From: Paenibacillus gallinarum
GTDB lineage: Bacteria; Bacillota; Bacilli; Paenibacillales; Paenibacillaceae
NCBI RefSeq assembly: GCF_014836635.1
Contig: NZ_JACSQL010000001.1
Span: 372,001-436,000 of the forward strand
DNA: 64,000 nucleotides
Direction: 5' to 3'
This document shows, piece by piece, positions 1 to 8,920 of the stretch. Every line of letters begins with the position of its first letter. Positions within the stretch are counted from its first letter, which is position 1. The notes beneath the pieces were generated by a model, which saw only the letters and a list, made by a program, of their open reading frames with translations, did no database searches and was not told the DNA's origin. Both the position numbers and the translations under genes were made by a program.

Positions 1-200
1 TCCTTATTAGTTTGAGCAGGGAGCCGTACATATGCCGAGTCTTACGAATGAAAATAAATAGGATTGATCTCATGAAGCCTGGGTTCCTATACTCAGGCTC
101 TTCTTATGTCCTTTAATACCAGATGACTTTGCATCTTTCCTTCTGAAAAGGTATTGTAGAAAGTAATGTGAAAAGGTAAGTATGGAGGGAATTAGGGGAT
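1..200. other. upstream flank with possible terminator hairpin
   Basis: No gene is recognised in the first 200 bases. An inverted repeat (AGCCTG at 76-81, CAGGCT at 94-99, 12-nt loop) is followed by a T-rich stretch and could terminate a gene lying outside the window, but the U-tract is weak. The ribosome binding site of the RNase H gene (GGAGG at 184-188) is at the right edge. Confidence 0.35.
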
Positions 201-857
201 ATGGCTAAGCAAAAATATTATGTGGTTTGGGAAGGGAAAAGCCCGGGTATTTATACAAGTTGGCCTGCATGCCAGCAACAGGTAAACGGAGTGAATGGTG
301 CTAAATACAAGGCATTTGAATCCAAATCAGAGGCGGAGAAAGCCTATACGGCTGGCTGGAAAGGATATTGGGGGCAAGTGGGGACGCAAAAATCCGCTGG
401 GAGTTCCAGTAATCGTAAATATGGAGCTGCTCCCGCTGATCCTATTGAACCTGTTGACTACAATAGTATCTCGGTTGATGTAGGAACTAGGGGAAATCCA
501 GGCCCTACGGAATACAAAGGGGTGGATACAAAGACAGGAGAAGTATTGTTCAGTGTAGGTCCGATTCCAAATGGTACGAACAATATCGGCGAGTTCCTGG
601 CCATTGTTCATGCGCTGGCTTATCTTCAAGAACAAGGAAGTAACAAGACCATTTACACGGACTCGGTAAATGCAATGAAGTGGGTTAGACAGAAGAAAGC
701 AGCTACCACGTTAAAAAAAGATGCCTCGACCCGTCAGATTTGGGATTTGGTCGAGCGAGCTGAAGAATGGCTCAGAACACATACGTATCAGAACAAAATC
801 GTGAAATGGCAAACGAAGCTTTGGGGAGAAATTAAAGCAGATTATGGACGTAAGTAA
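201..857 (+). CDS. ribonuclease H with N-terminal viroplasmin domain
   Basis: Predicted RNase H1-type nuclease that cuts the RNA strand of RNA/DNA hybrids. The 218 residues split into an N-terminal viroplasmin-like hybrid-binding domain (about 5-50, with the typical YYVVWEGKSPGIYTSW start) and an RNase H fold (about 88-218). The acidic active-site residues appear present: D93 (SVDVGTRGNPGP), E131 (NIGEFLAI), D154 (IYTDS) and D214 in the C-terminal ADYGRK. The combination is the common architecture of bacterial and eukaryotic RNase H1. It is monocistronic or at the head of the HAD gene that follows 44 nt later. Start supported by GGAGG upstream. The family call is firm; activity is inferred. 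Confidence 0.9.
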   Translation: MAKQKYYVVWEGKSPGIYTSWPACQQQVNGVNGAKYKAFESKSEAEKAYTAGWKGYWGQVGTQKSAGSSSNRKYGAAPADPIEPVDYNSISVDVGTRGNPGPTEYKGVDTKTGEVLFSVGPIPNGTNNIGEFLAIVHALAYLQEQGSNKTIYTDSVNAMKWVRQKKAATTLKKDASTRQIWDLVERAEEWLRTHTYQNKIVKWQTKLWGEIKADYGRK

Positions 858-901
858 ATAGAGAAATCATAACATGGATGATCATGGAGGGAACCGAGAG
901 A

Positions 902-1687
902 ATGACAAATTATAAAGCAGTGTTTTTTGATATAGATGGTACGCTGGTGAATGATGAGAAGGAAATTCCTGCAGATGCAGTTGAAGCGGTGAATCAGCTG
1001 AAAGCTCGTGGAATTGATGTTTTTATAGCGACGGGAAGAGCACCTTACTATATTACAAAATATTTATCACAGCTTGGTCTAGACTCCTTTATCAGTCTGA
1101 ACGGATCATATGTGGTGTACAAAGGACAACCTATTCATAAGACTCCCATTTCCACATCAACAATGGAGAGACTGGAAAATACAGCTCTCAGCCACAATCA
1201 TCCCGTCGTGATGCAAGGTGCTGAAGCGAGTTTCTCTAACACGGAACTGCACGAGTTTATTGCGACGTCTTTTGAGACCCTTCATGTCGAGGTACCGGGT
1301 TATCGTACTTCTTATTGGAAGGAAGCGCCGATCTATCAGGCTCTGCTCTATTGTCAAGAACACGAAGAACATCTCTATACATCGGAGGAAGCCGGTTTTG
1401 GGGATCTTCAGTTTGTTAGATGGCATCCTTTTGCAATGGATGTAATTCCTGCGGAAGGTTCCAAGGCCAAAGGTATTGAGGCTGTACTCAAAGATTTAGG
1501 AATATCGAAAGATGAAGTGGTCGCTTTTGGCGATGGACTGAATGATGTAGAGATGTTGTCCTATGTCGGGCTGGGGATCGCAATGGGAAATGCGAATGAT
1601 GAGGTTAAGTCATATGCAAAATATGTAACCAGTTCAGTTGATGAAAGCGGGATTCGTAAAGGTTTGGAGTATGCCGGATTACTGTAA
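902..1687 (+). CDS. Cof-type HAD-IIB family phosphatase
   Basis: Haloacid dehalogenase superfamily phosphatase of the Cof/YkrA type, likely acting on sugar phosphates, nucleotides or cofactor phosphates; the substrate cannot be read from sequence. Motif I DIDGTL lies near residue 11 and supplies the nucleophilic Asp; motif II is in IATGRAP; motif IV is FGDGLNDVEML near residue 205, binding Mg. Length 261 residues matches the family. The start at 902 is preferred over an in-frame ATG at 878 because GGAGGG (886-891) lies about ten bases upstream. An intrinsic terminator follows directly, so the gene ends a transcription unit. Confidence 0.88.
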   Translation: MTNYKAVFFDIDGTLVNDEKEIPADAVEAVNQLKARGIDVFIATGRAPYYITKYLSQLGLDSFISLNGSYVVYKGQPIHKTPISTSTMERLENTALSHNHPVVMQGAEASFSNTELHEFIATSFETLHVEVPGYRTSYWKEAPIYQALLYCQEHEEHLYTSEEAGFGDLQFVRWHPFAMDVIPAEGSKAKGIEAVLKDLGISKDEVVAFGDGLNDVEMLSYVGLGIAMGNANDEVKSYAKYVTSSVDESGIRKGLEYAGLL

Positions 1688-1724
1688 TGAGGTCTTAAAT
1701 TTATATAGAACAGTGCGGTGTGAG

Positions 1725-1757
1725 AAAAGGATGGTCCACGGATCATCCTTTTTTCTA
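1725..1757 (+). terminator. intrinsic terminator after HAD gene
   Basis: Perfect stem AAAGGATG / CATCCTTT with a ten-base loop, continuing into a run of T (1749-1754). Confidence 0.8.
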
Positions 1758-1904
1758 TGCTTGCAGCCTTCATTTTCTGCATAAAAAATTCACATGATAA
1801 TTACATAATTAAGGAACCAATACACGTAAAAAAGGATATATATGGTATTATTGATCTTGAGAACGGAAAGAGGATTCGGGAGTTTTCCTGTGAGGAGGAT
1901 GTTC

Positions 1905-2393
1905 ATGTTCTATGTTAATGCAAGGGCTTTTATTGAAAGAGAAGGGAAACAAGGAACCGAGCTCGTCATTCAAACCCGTAACAAGCCGGGAGAGGAAGCA
2001 CTTGAACTTCCAGGTGGACGAATTGAACTGTTCGAATCCGTACACAAAGCGTTAATTAGAGAAGTCCAGGAAGAAACAGGTCTGACGATTACTCGGATTG
2101 AAGGCGCTTCAAAAAGAATAGATACGATAGGTATAAATCCAGACTTTGAGGTCGAATGTGTTGAGCCTTTTTGTGTATACCAGACCCTTAAGGGTCCGAT
2201 TGATTCTATTGGTATGTACTTTATCTGTAAGGCAGAAGGCAAGCTGTTTGAACAAGGAGACGAGACGAAGGGAGCTACATGGAAAACGCTACAAAGTCTT
2301 CGTACGATGATCGATCAGAATCCACTGCAGTTTAGTAATGTAGATAGAGCAGGTCTTAAATATTATCTGAAACATAGAGTTGTTCGTGATTAA
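1905..2393 (+). CDS. NUDIX hydrolase
   Basis: Hydrolase of nucleoside diphosphates linked to another moiety; the substrate is unknown. A complete Nudix box is visible around residues 38-60: GG-RIELF-E followed by REVQEETGLTI, with the metal-binding REVQEE glutamates intact. About 162 residues, one domain. The reading frame extends upstream to 1842, but the start at 1905 has GAGGAGG (1892-1898) at six bases and gives the normal MFYVNARAFIE N-terminus; the ATG at 1899 overlaps that site. It stands between two terminator or hairpin elements, probably as a single gene. Confidence 0.85.
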   Translation: MFYVNARAFIEREGKQGTELVIQTRNKPGEEALELPGGRIELFESVHKALIREVQEETGLTITRIEGASKRIDTIGINPDFEVECVEPFCVYQTLKGPIDSIGMYFICKAEGKLFEQGDETKGATWKTLQSLRTMIDQNPLQFSNVDRAGLKYYLKHRVVRD

Positions 2394-2441
2394 GTTACCA
2401 TTTTAATTTTTCTCTCATTCACTTTGTTGTCGTACATGCCT

Positions 2442-2490
2442 TCCTTCTTGAATAAGATGAACAATAGGTTGTCTTTTTATTCAAGAAGGA
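2442..2490 (+). promoter_or_regulatory. 14-bp inverted repeat enclosing the lysE-family RBS
   Basis: Perfect 14-base arms at 2442-2455 and 2477-2490 separated by 21 bases, with a further 4-bp stem (ACAA/TTGT) inside the loop. The right arm ends in AAGGA and runs into GGAGG, so the Shine-Dalgarno of the gene starting at 2500 would be partly buried when the hairpin forms. There is no U-tract after it, so it is not a usual terminator for the NUDIX gene. The sequence is seen directly; a regulatory role is inferred. Confidence 0.6.
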
Positions 2491-2499
2491 GGAGGCTGT

Positions 2500-3132
2500 A
2501 TGATTACAAGTGCTTTTTTGGGTTACATACTGCTTGGGGTTTCCATTGCTGCACCCATTGGTCCGCTCAATGCTGCCCAGCTTAACATTGGAATCAGACG
2601 TGGATTTTTTCATTCTTGGTTTTTCGGACTAGGCGCAGTGCTTGCTGATCTATTGTACATGCTTTTAGTGTATTTGGGAGTCGTCCATTTACTAGATGCT
2701 CCCTTTATTCAAACGTTTTTATGGTCGTTTGGTTTTTTTGTGCTTTCGTACACAGGAATAGAAAGTATTCTTAGCACCGGTCAGATAAAGGAAACGGAAC
2801 TTGACCATAAAGAACCTTTGGGTAAATCTTTGATGTCGGGATTCTGGTTATCGCTCTTTAATCCGATGTCCATTTTATTCTGGCTTGGCATTTATGGTTC
2901 CGTTCTCGCAAAAGAGACAAGCTCTGGAAGCGTGTTACATGTAGTCATTTTTAGCTCTGCCATCATACTTGGTATTTTTATATGGGACCTTTTGGTTGCT
3001 ACCATGTCCAGTTTTTTTCGTCGTTATTTGAGTCCTGCACTTTTAAAAACCATTTCTGTAATTTCAGGTTTATCCTTATTAGTATTTGGATTATATTTTG
3101 GTTTTCAGGCAGTTAAGGCTTTGTTTTTTTGA
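2500..3132 (+). CDS. LysE/RhtB family amino acid exporter
   Basis: Integral membrane protein of the LysE translocator family, exporting amino acids or related small molecules. The N-terminus carries the family signature around IAAPIGPLNAAQLNIGIRRG (about residues 15-35), and about six hydrophobic segments fill the 210 residues; SLFNPMSILFW near residue 125 is a second conserved block. The start at 2500 is set by a strong AAGGAGGAGG site that lies in the arm of a 14-bp hairpin, suggesting translational control. Its 3' end overlaps the convergent amino acid permease by 20 bp. Substrate unknown. Confidence 0.85.
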   Translation: MITSAFLGYILLGVSIAAPIGPLNAAQLNIGIRRGFFHSWFFGLGAVLADLLYMLLVYLGVVHLLDAPFIQTFLWSFGFFVLSYTGIESILSTGQIKETELDHKEPLGKSLMSGFWLSLFNPMSILFWLGIYGSVLAKETSSGSVLHVVIFSSAIILGIFIWDLLVATMSSFFRRYLSPALLKTISVISGLSLLVFGLYFGFQAVKALFF

Positions 3133-4543
3133 CCCTTGCCGGGAAGCGATATTTATTAGTTTTTAAGCTATGAATCAGTTTACGGTCAGGCTTGGTTCGT
3201 TTGGGCTTGTCTGAAGTCCATACTTTTTTCTGCATATACAGGGTCAAGAGACCAATGCATGCAACAAACAGAAAGCTGATCCAGAAGCCAGGTCTGCTCG
3301 TTTTATGAAAGAGTGTTCCTGTTACAGCCAGTAGAATCAGAGTAAGTCCTCCATATCTTTTGATCTGTCCAAAAGTGGTCAGCTTTAATAGTTTGCCTGA
3401 TGTGATCAGAATGAAGGACCAATTGTACAGAAGCATGAGCCCTGCAGCAGTCGTGATTGATTCATAGATCGTATCAGGCAAAAGTAGCGCCGTTAAGATC
3501 GAGATACCGAGCAGTACAGCATTGAATCCATACGCATAAATAGGAAAACGTTCCTTCACTTTTCTGCCGAAAAGAGAAGGGGCGTCTTTGTCTTTGGCAA
3601 GGGTAACAAGCATAGTCGTTACCGCATATAAGGATGCCACCATCGTCGAGAAACCAGCAATAATCAGCACACCATTAAATAGGTGAGGAATAAAAGGCAG
3701 TTCATAAGTGGCTAGTGCTTGGATAAATGGACTCTTTTTAGTTCCATAACTCTGCCAAGGTGCCAAGGTAAGGACAAGAAACAACGAAGTTACATAGATT
3801 ACGGCAAGTACTGTAATCATAATCCTGCCGGATTTTGGAGCTTCTTTTGGCTGTTTCAAACGGATTGCCATGAGCCCCATGACTTCCACTCCTCCAAAGG
3901 CATAAAAAGAAAAGATCAACGCTGCCCATGTACCTGTAATTCCATTAGGGAATATCTCGCTCAAACGAAGCGGGGCATTAGGTTTGATACCCCCGGATAA
4001 CCAGCCGAATAAACCGGCAGCTCCAAGACCAATAAACATAAGGATAGCTGAAAGTTTGATAATAGCAGCTGTACTCTGCAGCGGATCAAACAACTTCGTA
4101 CCAATCACGATGATCAGGAGTCCAAGCAGTGCATATGCCGACGCGAATACCCACATTGGAATATTCGGAAACCAAAATCTCGTAAATAGGGACAAGGCAG
4201 TGAGCTGACTTCCCATAATCAGTAATTCTGAAGAAAAATAACCCCATCCACTGCTGAATCCAGCCCATTTTCCATAAGCTTTCTTCGCATAGGATCGGAA
4301 AGACCCTTGCTCTGGTGCAGCAGCTGTCATACCGGCGAGTGCATTAAATACACAATATGTACCAAGAGCAGCCAGTACAAAAGTAAATAAAACGGAAGGA
4401 CCACCCACTTGAATTGCAAGAGCAGAACCTAAAAAATATCCCGTTCCGATGGTACCGGCAACGCCAAGCAGAGAAAGTTGCCACCATGATAAATTACCTT
4501 TTGGTTCTGATGCTTGTTTTTTATTGCTATTCTTATCGCCCAT
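3113..4543 (-). CDS. APC-family amino acid permease
   Basis: Amino acid-polyamine-organocation transporter with about 12 hydrophobic segments over 476 residues, importing an unidentified amino acid across the membrane. The first transmembrane helix has the unwound-helix motif typical of the family (GVAGTIGTGYFLGS), and EQGSFRSYAKKAYG matches the conserved loop after helix 3. The start at 4543 is preferred over an in-frame ATG at 4558 because a GAGGT site lies between them. The C-terminal tail is short and rich in Lys. Convergent with the LysE-type exporter, overlapping by 20 bp, so the pair are importer and exporter facing tail to tail. Confidence 0.87.
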   Translation of the reverse strand: MGDKNSNKKQASEPKGNLSWWQLSLLGVAGTIGTGYFLGSALAIQVGGPSVLFTFVLAALGTYCVFNALAGMTAAAPEQGSFRSYAKKAYGKWAGFSSGWGYFSSELLIMGSQLTALSLFTRFWFPNIPMWVFASAYALLGLLIIVIGTKLFDPLQSTAAIIKLSAILMFIGLGAAGLFGWLSGGIKPNAPLRLSEIFPNGITGTWAALIFSFYAFGGVEVMGLMAIRLKQPKEAPKSGRIMITVLAVIYVTSLFLVLTLAPWQSYGTKKSPFIQALATYELPFIPHLFNGVLIIAGFSTMVASLYAVTTMLVTLAKDKDAPSLFGRKVKERFPIYAYGFNAVLLGISILTALLLPDTIYESITTAAGLMLLYNWSFILITSGKLLKLTTFGQIKRYGGLTLILLAVTGTLFHKTSRPGFWISFLFVACIGLLTLYMQKKVWTSDKPKRTKPDRKLIHSLKTNKYRFPARVKKTKP

Positions 4544-4716
4544 TTTTCTGTACCTCATTCATGTCATATTTACCTATGTAATATAAGAAGAGAAGGACAA
4601 AAAGATACTGGAATAATTTACTGAATAAAAAAAGGGAATCAATTGGCAAAACATAGCTATTGGACTATGATAGATAAAAGGCGAATAGAGCAAAAAAGTG
4701 GGGAAGGTGTCAGAAA

Positions 4717-5568
4717 ATGAAAGATGATGTGCTCAAAGTAAGTACTGCCCAGCGTCTGGAACGTTCTGAGATGGAATACATGATAGACCGAATGAGAGCA
4801 ATAGAAGAACGTTCGGGGAATCCAATGGGCATTGAGACTCAGTATTTTGGAGAAGCTGTCGCTTTTTATAGTAGGGAGATGCCTTGGCCTCAGTTTAATA
4901 CAGTGAAGGGAATCGGTTCAGCAGAAGAGTCATATCTATCCGAAATCATTTCCTTTTATCGCTCAAGGAACCGCAATCCGCATATAGAGGTTACTCCTCT
5001 TAGAGCAGAGCCAACACTGTTCAGATCACTAGCTAGACAAGGTTTTTTTCAATCCTCCTTTCATGCCACGTTATATACAGGATGTAAGAAAAAGAGTGCT
5101 TCTCCATTAGAAAAATGGACAAACGACAAGGAAAACGCAGAAATTATAGAAATAAACTCGAATCAATTTGATGATTATGCCATGGTTCATTGTCTAGGGA
5201 CAGGATTACCGATTTCAGGGAAACAGCATATTGCAGATAACAACCGTATTCTTCATGGAAGAAAAGGGTGGAAGTATTATGTAGCTTATTATAATAACGA
5301 ACCCGTGGGCGCTGCGGCAGCTTATATTCAAGGAAGTACCGCTTCATTGACCTTTGCAACTACCTTGCCGGCATACCGAAATAGAGGAATTCAAACCTTG
5401 TTAATTGAGCGGCGAATGAGAGATGCAGTTCAGGAGGGGTGTAATCTCATCGTTGGACAAGCCGCATATCTGTCTTCGAGTTTTCGGAATATGCAGCGAG
5501 CAGGAATGCAGCTTGGTTACACAAGATCGACCTGGAGCAGTCTTATGCCTCTGAGCGGCCTTATGTAG
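4717..5568 (+). CDS. GNAT family N-acetyltransferase
   Basis: Acetyl-CoA-dependent acetyltransferase of unknown substrate. The C-terminal half (about residues 180-283) contains the GNAT acetyl-CoA binding region: VGAAAAYIQGSTASLTFATT followed by PAYRNRGIQTLLIERRM, and a C-terminal FRNMQRAGMQLGYTRSTW typical of the final beta strands. The N-terminal half has weaker similarity to the same fold, so this may be a tandem or extended GNAT. 283 residues. The VanZ-like gene follows after 19 nt, suggesting cotranscription. Confidence 0.75.
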   Translation: MKDDVLKVSTAQRLERSEMEYMIDRMRAIEERSGNPMGIETQYFGEAVAFYSREMPWPQFNTVKGIGSAEESYLSEIISFYRSRNRNPHIEVTPLRAEPTLFRSLARQGFFQSSFHATLYTGCKKKSASPLEKWTNDKENAEIIEINSNQFDDYAMVHCLGTGLPISGKQHIADNNRILHGRKGWKYYVAYYNNEPVGAAAAYIQGSTASLTFATTLPAYRNRGIQTLLIERRMRDAVQEGCNLIVGQAAYLSSSFRNMQRAGMQLGYTRSTWSSLMPLSGLM

Positions 5569-5587
5569 AAAGAAGGGAATGTAAGAG

Positions 5588-6028
5588 TTGAAGCAACAAA
5601 CTTTATTTCGGGTGCTCCTTTTTCTATATTCAGTAATGCTCTTATATTTTATGTTTGCTGGATTTCATCGCTCAATTCATAGTAACTATCGCTATAATCT
5701 GATCCCATTCCATACGATTTCAGCTTATGTAAGGAATCTGAGTCTTGATAATGTAATAGATACATCAATTAATTTGATTGGGAACATTGCCGTTTTTATC
5801 CCGCTTGGCTTTCTTATTCCAGCATCGAAGTCTCATCCTTGGTCCTATGGTAGGTTCATTCTATTCTTTAGTTCTTTTATCATTTTACTTGAGTGCATGC
5901 AGACTTTTTTACGAGTGGGAACCGGAGATATTGATGACCTTTTATTGAACGTAATCGGTGGTTCTGTTGGGTACGTATTATTCTCTCAATATAAAAAAAT
6001 GAGTTTCATAGATCACCAGAAAACATAG
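5588..6028 (+). CDS. VanZ-like membrane protein
   Basis: Small integral membrane protein of the VanZ-like family, 146 residues with about four hydrophobic segments. Conserved features are YNLIPFHTI after the first helix, then NLIGNIAVFIPLGFLIP, ECMQTFLRVGTGDIDDLLLNVIGG, a strong family signature. VanZ lowers teicoplanin susceptibility in enterococci, but most chromosomal homologues have no known role. The start is TTG at 5588 with AAGGGA upstream. No vanA-type resistance genes are nearby, so resistance should not be inferred. Confidence 0.85.
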   Translation: MKQQTLFRVLLFLYSVMLLYFMFAGFHRSIHSNYRYNLIPFHTISAYVRNLSLDNVIDTSINLIGNIAVFIPLGFLIPASKSHPWSYGRFILFFSSFIILLECMQTFLRVGTGDIDDLLLNVIGGSVGYVLFSQYKKMSFIDHQKT

Positions 6029-6058
6029 AAGAAATGTAATATTCAGAAAAAGAGTAAA

Positions 6059-6096
6059 GAAACCGATATATATAGGGGATTTTAGGTTTCATTTTT
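6059..6096 (+). terminator. possible terminator after vanZ-like gene
   Basis: GAAACC (6059-6064) pairs with GGTTTC (6085-6090) and is followed by A then five T. The stem is only six pairs with a 20-base loop, so this is a weak call. Confidence 0.4.
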
Positions 6097-6229
6097 ATGA
6101 CAGACTGGAAAAGAAAAGGTCATTATAGACGCAACTATTACTAGATTTCTGCGTTCATTATAGTAGAGAATGTAAAAAAATGTTGGATGCCGGCGAGTTT
6201 ACTAGACGACCAAAAGGATGTGTGAAGGT

Positions 6230-7699
6230 TTGAAGAAAATTGTTCTATTCATGTTGTTGTTTGTAGGGTTATGGGTGATTCCTGGGCTCAGTCATGCAGA
6301 CGGTGGACAAGCTAAGATTTATCTTAATGATAAAGAGCTTGGAGCGACGGGCGATACGAAAGTCGAGATTATTAATAAATCTGTCATGATTCCAATCCGT
6401 ATGGTGGCAGAGGAACTTGGCTATGGCGTAAAGTGGGAACAAAAAACAGGCACCGTTACTATAGAACAAAATGGCTCCACCATTAAAATGGTCGTAAATA
6501 ACAAAAATGCTACAGTTGATAATCAATCCGTAAAGCTGGACAATGCACCCGTCCTTAGAAAGGGAACGACACTGGTTCCACTACGTTTTGTCGGTGAGCA
6601 GTTCGGTATGAAGGTAAGCTGGAATAATACCACAAAGACAGTATATTTGGAGGATGAGAGTGGATCTGGAGCAGGCAGTCAGCCTCCAGCGGGTTCAACT
6701 ACCTTACCTAGTGAAGGCGATAGCAGTACAGTACCCAATCCGAACAGTCTCATGGAAATAAGTGGACTCAGCTTCAGTGAGAACCGTTTGCTGATCGGGA
6801 CAAGCGGTAAAGTTACTCCTAAAGTATTCACGATGACTGGACCAGATCGAATTGTAATTGATCTGCCTAATACTAAATTTAGTTCAACGTTTGGAGAAGA
6901 TCTGAATCAGCAGGGTGCAGGTAATTTAGAAGTTACTGGTTACCCGATTGTATCCAAAATCCGATACTCTCTGTTCAGTGATAATCCTTCTACCGTCCGC
7001 ATTGTTCTCGATTTGACACAGGTCTCTGGATACCATGTGACACAAGAAGGGACAAGCCTACTGGTACTCGATCTAAATTCAGATTCAACTTCTACACCAA
7101 ATACAAACAGTCCGGGAACAACTCCTGTCATACCGCCGGCAACGACGAACCCTGGCGGAAATAACGGCAACAAAGTCATTGTTTTAGATGCAGGTCATGG
7201 AGATCATGATTCTGGTGCAGTAGGAGTCACAGGCAAATTAGAGAAAGACCTAAACCTCAGTCTGATTCTGAAGGTAGAGGCATTACTTAAAAAAGAATCT
7301 GGCGTTGATGTAATTCTTACCAGAGATGATGATACATTTGTTTCTTTAACAGGTCGTGCGAAGGTAGCGAATGACCTCGGAGCGGATGTATTCATCTCCA
7401 TCCATGCCAACTCTGCCGCTGCATCAGCGAGTGGGACAGAAACGTTTTATTACAAAAATCAAGATAAAGCTTTAGCCACGATCGTTCATAAACATATGGT
7501 CAGTGCAACGGGTTTTAAAGACCGTAAAGTGAAATCAGGTAATCTTTCCGTATTAAGAAACACAAAAATGCCGGCAGCATTGCTGGAGATTGGTTTCCTT
7601 TCTAACAAGACAGAAGAAGCGGCTATGTTCAAAGAAGATTTTCAGAACCGCGTTGCCCAGGGCATTGTTGATGGCATTAAAGAGTATTTGAACTTATAA
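6230..7699 (+). CDS. secreted N-acetylmuramoyl-L-alanine amidase (Amidase_3, AMIN, Cu-amine-oxidase-like N-domain)
   Basis: Zinc amidase that cuts the bond between N-acetylmuramic acid and L-alanine in peptidoglycan, acting outside the membrane. Order: signal peptide (MKKIVLF..., cleavage near SHAD), copper-amine-oxidase-like N-terminal domain (about 20-140; two MIPIRMVAEELGY / LVPLRFVGEQFGM halves), linker, AMIN domain (about 175-285, wall localisation), Pro/Thr linker, Amidase_3 (about 313-489). Zinc and catalytic residues are visible: H323 in DAGHG, E338 in GKLEKDL, H392 in SIHAN and E453 in LLEIGFLSN. Start chosen at TTG 6230 with AAAAGG 12-17 bases upstream; an in-frame ATG at 6218 has no spaced ribosome binding site and would spoil the signal peptide charge pattern. 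Confidence 0.92.
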   Translation: MKKIVLFMLLFVGLWVIPGLSHADGGQAKIYLNDKELGATGDTKVEIINKSVMIPIRMVAEELGYGVKWEQKTGTVTIEQNGSTIKMVVNNKNATVDNQSVKLDNAPVLRKGTTLVPLRFVGEQFGMKVSWNNTTKTVYLEDESGSGAGSQPPAGSTTLPSEGDSSTVPNPNSLMEISGLSFSENRLLIGTSGKVTPKVFTMTGPDRIVIDLPNTKFSSTFGEDLNQQGAGNLEVTGYPIVSKIRYSLFSDNPSTVRIVLDLTQVSGYHVTQEGTSLLVLDLNSDSTSTPNTNSPGTTPVIPPATTNPGGNNGNKVIVLDAGHGDHDSGAVGVTGKLEKDLNLSLILKVEALLKKESGVDVILTRDDDTFVSLTGRAKVANDLGADVFISIHANSAAASASGTETFYYKNQDKALATIVHKHMVSATGFKDRKVKSGNLSVLRNTKMPAALLEIGFLSNKTEEAAMFKEDFQNRVAQGIVDGIKEYLNL

Positions 7700-7780
7700 C
7701 TTATCGTCATAATAATGAAGGATTGATATTGAATATCCAAAGTGTGGATTAGAGGAGGATGTGATCCTACACGCATAAGA

Positions 7781-7806
7781 AGTCGCGAAATCGCGGCTTT
7801 TTTTGT
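7781..7806 (+). terminator. intrinsic terminator after amidase gene
   Basis: GC-rich stem AGTCGCGA / TCGCGGCT closed by a very short loop, followed by seven T. Confidence 0.85.
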
Positions 7807-7944
7807 TTTAGCAATGTAAGTTCTTATCGTAAGCGAAGGAAAAGAGCTATATTGTAGGCCGCTATATTTAGAAATGAATATCTATTCTTTAGATTTTTTT
7901 ATTTTTAACTCATACAAATCCATATAGAATGATAACAACAAACA

Positions 7945-7958
7945 TGTAAGCGCTTTAT
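7945..7958 (+). promoter_or_regulatory. cre-like site upstream of lichenase
   Basis: TGTAAGCGCTTTAT matches 12 of 14 positions of the CcpA consensus TGWAANCGNTNWCA, including the central AAGCGCTT. It lies about 50 bases before the lichenase start and just downstream of a possible -10 (7925-7930), a position that fits carbon catabolite repression. Binding is inferred. Confidence 0.6.
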
Positions 7959-8005
7959 AAGTTGTTTTTAATACATGTTTGAAATTTCTCAGGAGGTGTG
8001 TGTGG

Positions 8006-8719
8006 ATGAAAAGAAAGACTTGGTACACGTTGGTGGTGGTTATGATGATTTCTTTATTTTCCTCGGTAAGCGCATTTGCAGGTTATGTTTTCTGGGAACC
8101 GTTAAGCTATTTCAACTCAAACACATGGCAAAAGGCAGATGGATACTCTAACGGTGGAATGTTCAACTGCACTTGGCGAGCAAACAATGTTAATTTTACA
8201 AGTGATGGTAAACTCAAGCTTGGTTTAACCAGTTCTGCTCAAAATAAGTTTGATTGCGGTGAGTATCGTTCCACCAATAATTACGGATACGGGCTTTATG
8301 AAGTCAGTATGAAACCCGCTAAGAATCCTGGGATTGTTTCCTCCTTTTTTACTTATACCGGACCTGCTCATGGAACACAATGGGATGAGATTGATATTGA
8401 ATTCTTAGGTAAAGATACAACAAAAGTACAGTTTAATTATTATACAAATGGGGTTGGTAATCATGAGAAGATGATCAATTTAGGGTTTGATGCATCACAA
8501 GGATTTCATACGTATGCTTTCGACTGGCAGCCAGGACATATCAAATGGTATGTGGATGGAGTATTAAAACATACAGCAACCAGCAATATCCCCAAAACAC
8601 CTGGAAAAATTATGATGAATATTTGGAACGGTACAGGGGTTGATGAATGGTTAGGTTCTTATAACGGTGCCAATCCATTGTCTGCAGAATATGATTGGGT
8701 TCGATATACGAGTAACTAG
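8006..8719 (+). CDS. bglS: secreted GH16 lichenase (endo-beta-1,3-1,4-glucanase)
   Basis: Secreted endoglucanase that cuts beta-1,4 bonds next to beta-1,3 bonds in lichenan and cereal mixed-linkage glucan. 237 residues: signal peptide of about 28 residues ending near SAFAG, then one GH16 domain. The catalytic motif DEIDIEFLG places the nucleophile at E128 and the acid/base at E132, with the lichenase-type spacing. Two Cys (FNCTW and FDCGEYRS) match the disulphide of Bacillus lichenases, and YDWVRYTSN is the usual C-terminus. ATG 8006 follows AGGAGGTG by seven bases; the open frame reaching back to 7979 is ignored. First gene of the beta-glucan locus. Confidence 0.95.
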   Translation: MKRKTWYTLVVVMMISLFSSVSAFAGYVFWEPLSYFNSNTWQKADGYSNGGMFNCTWRANNVNFTSDGKLKLGLTSSAQNKFDCGEYRSTNNYGYGLYEVSMKPAKNPGIVSSFFTYTGPAHGTQWDEIDIEFLGKDTTKVQFNYYTNGVGNHEKMINLGFDASQGFHTYAFDWQPGHIKWYVDGVLKHTATSNIPKTPGKIMMNIWNGTGVDEWLGSYNGANPLSAEYDWVRYTSN

Positions 8720-8725
8720 AAGGTA

Positions 8726-8757
8726 AAGGCAGCCATCACTGGCTGCTTTTGATTTTT
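8726..8757 (+). terminator. intrinsic terminator after lichenase gene
   Basis: AGGCAGCC pairs with GGCTGCTT around a six-base loop, followed by a T-rich tract. Confidence 0.75.
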
Positions 8758-8920
8758 GATCATAACCGGATTCAACCAAGTATCATTTATCCAATATATG
8801 TATTCAATTTCAAATATCCTAAATTATTGCAATAAATGTTGCAATATTAGTATGGGCAGATGCATTAATCATTCATTATGATTAACTCTGTAAGCAACAT
8901 TACATAGACTGGGGGAAGCA

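Larger units (their letters stand above)
7700..8005 (+). other. intergenic region between amidase and lichenase genes
   Basis: Holds the amidase terminator (7781-7806), an AT-rich upstream stretch with a possible -10 TAGAAT at 7925-7930 and no good -35, a cre-like palindrome at 7945-7958 flanked by AACAAC (7934-7939) and GTTGTT (7961-7966), and the lichenase AGGAGGTG site at 7991-7998. No LicT-type antiterminator structure was recognised. Confidence 0.6.

Noticed and set aside
5588..6028. glycopeptide resistance role for the VanZ-like gene
   Set aside because: No vanHAX or regulatory genes nearby; the family is widespread in susceptible Firmicutes.
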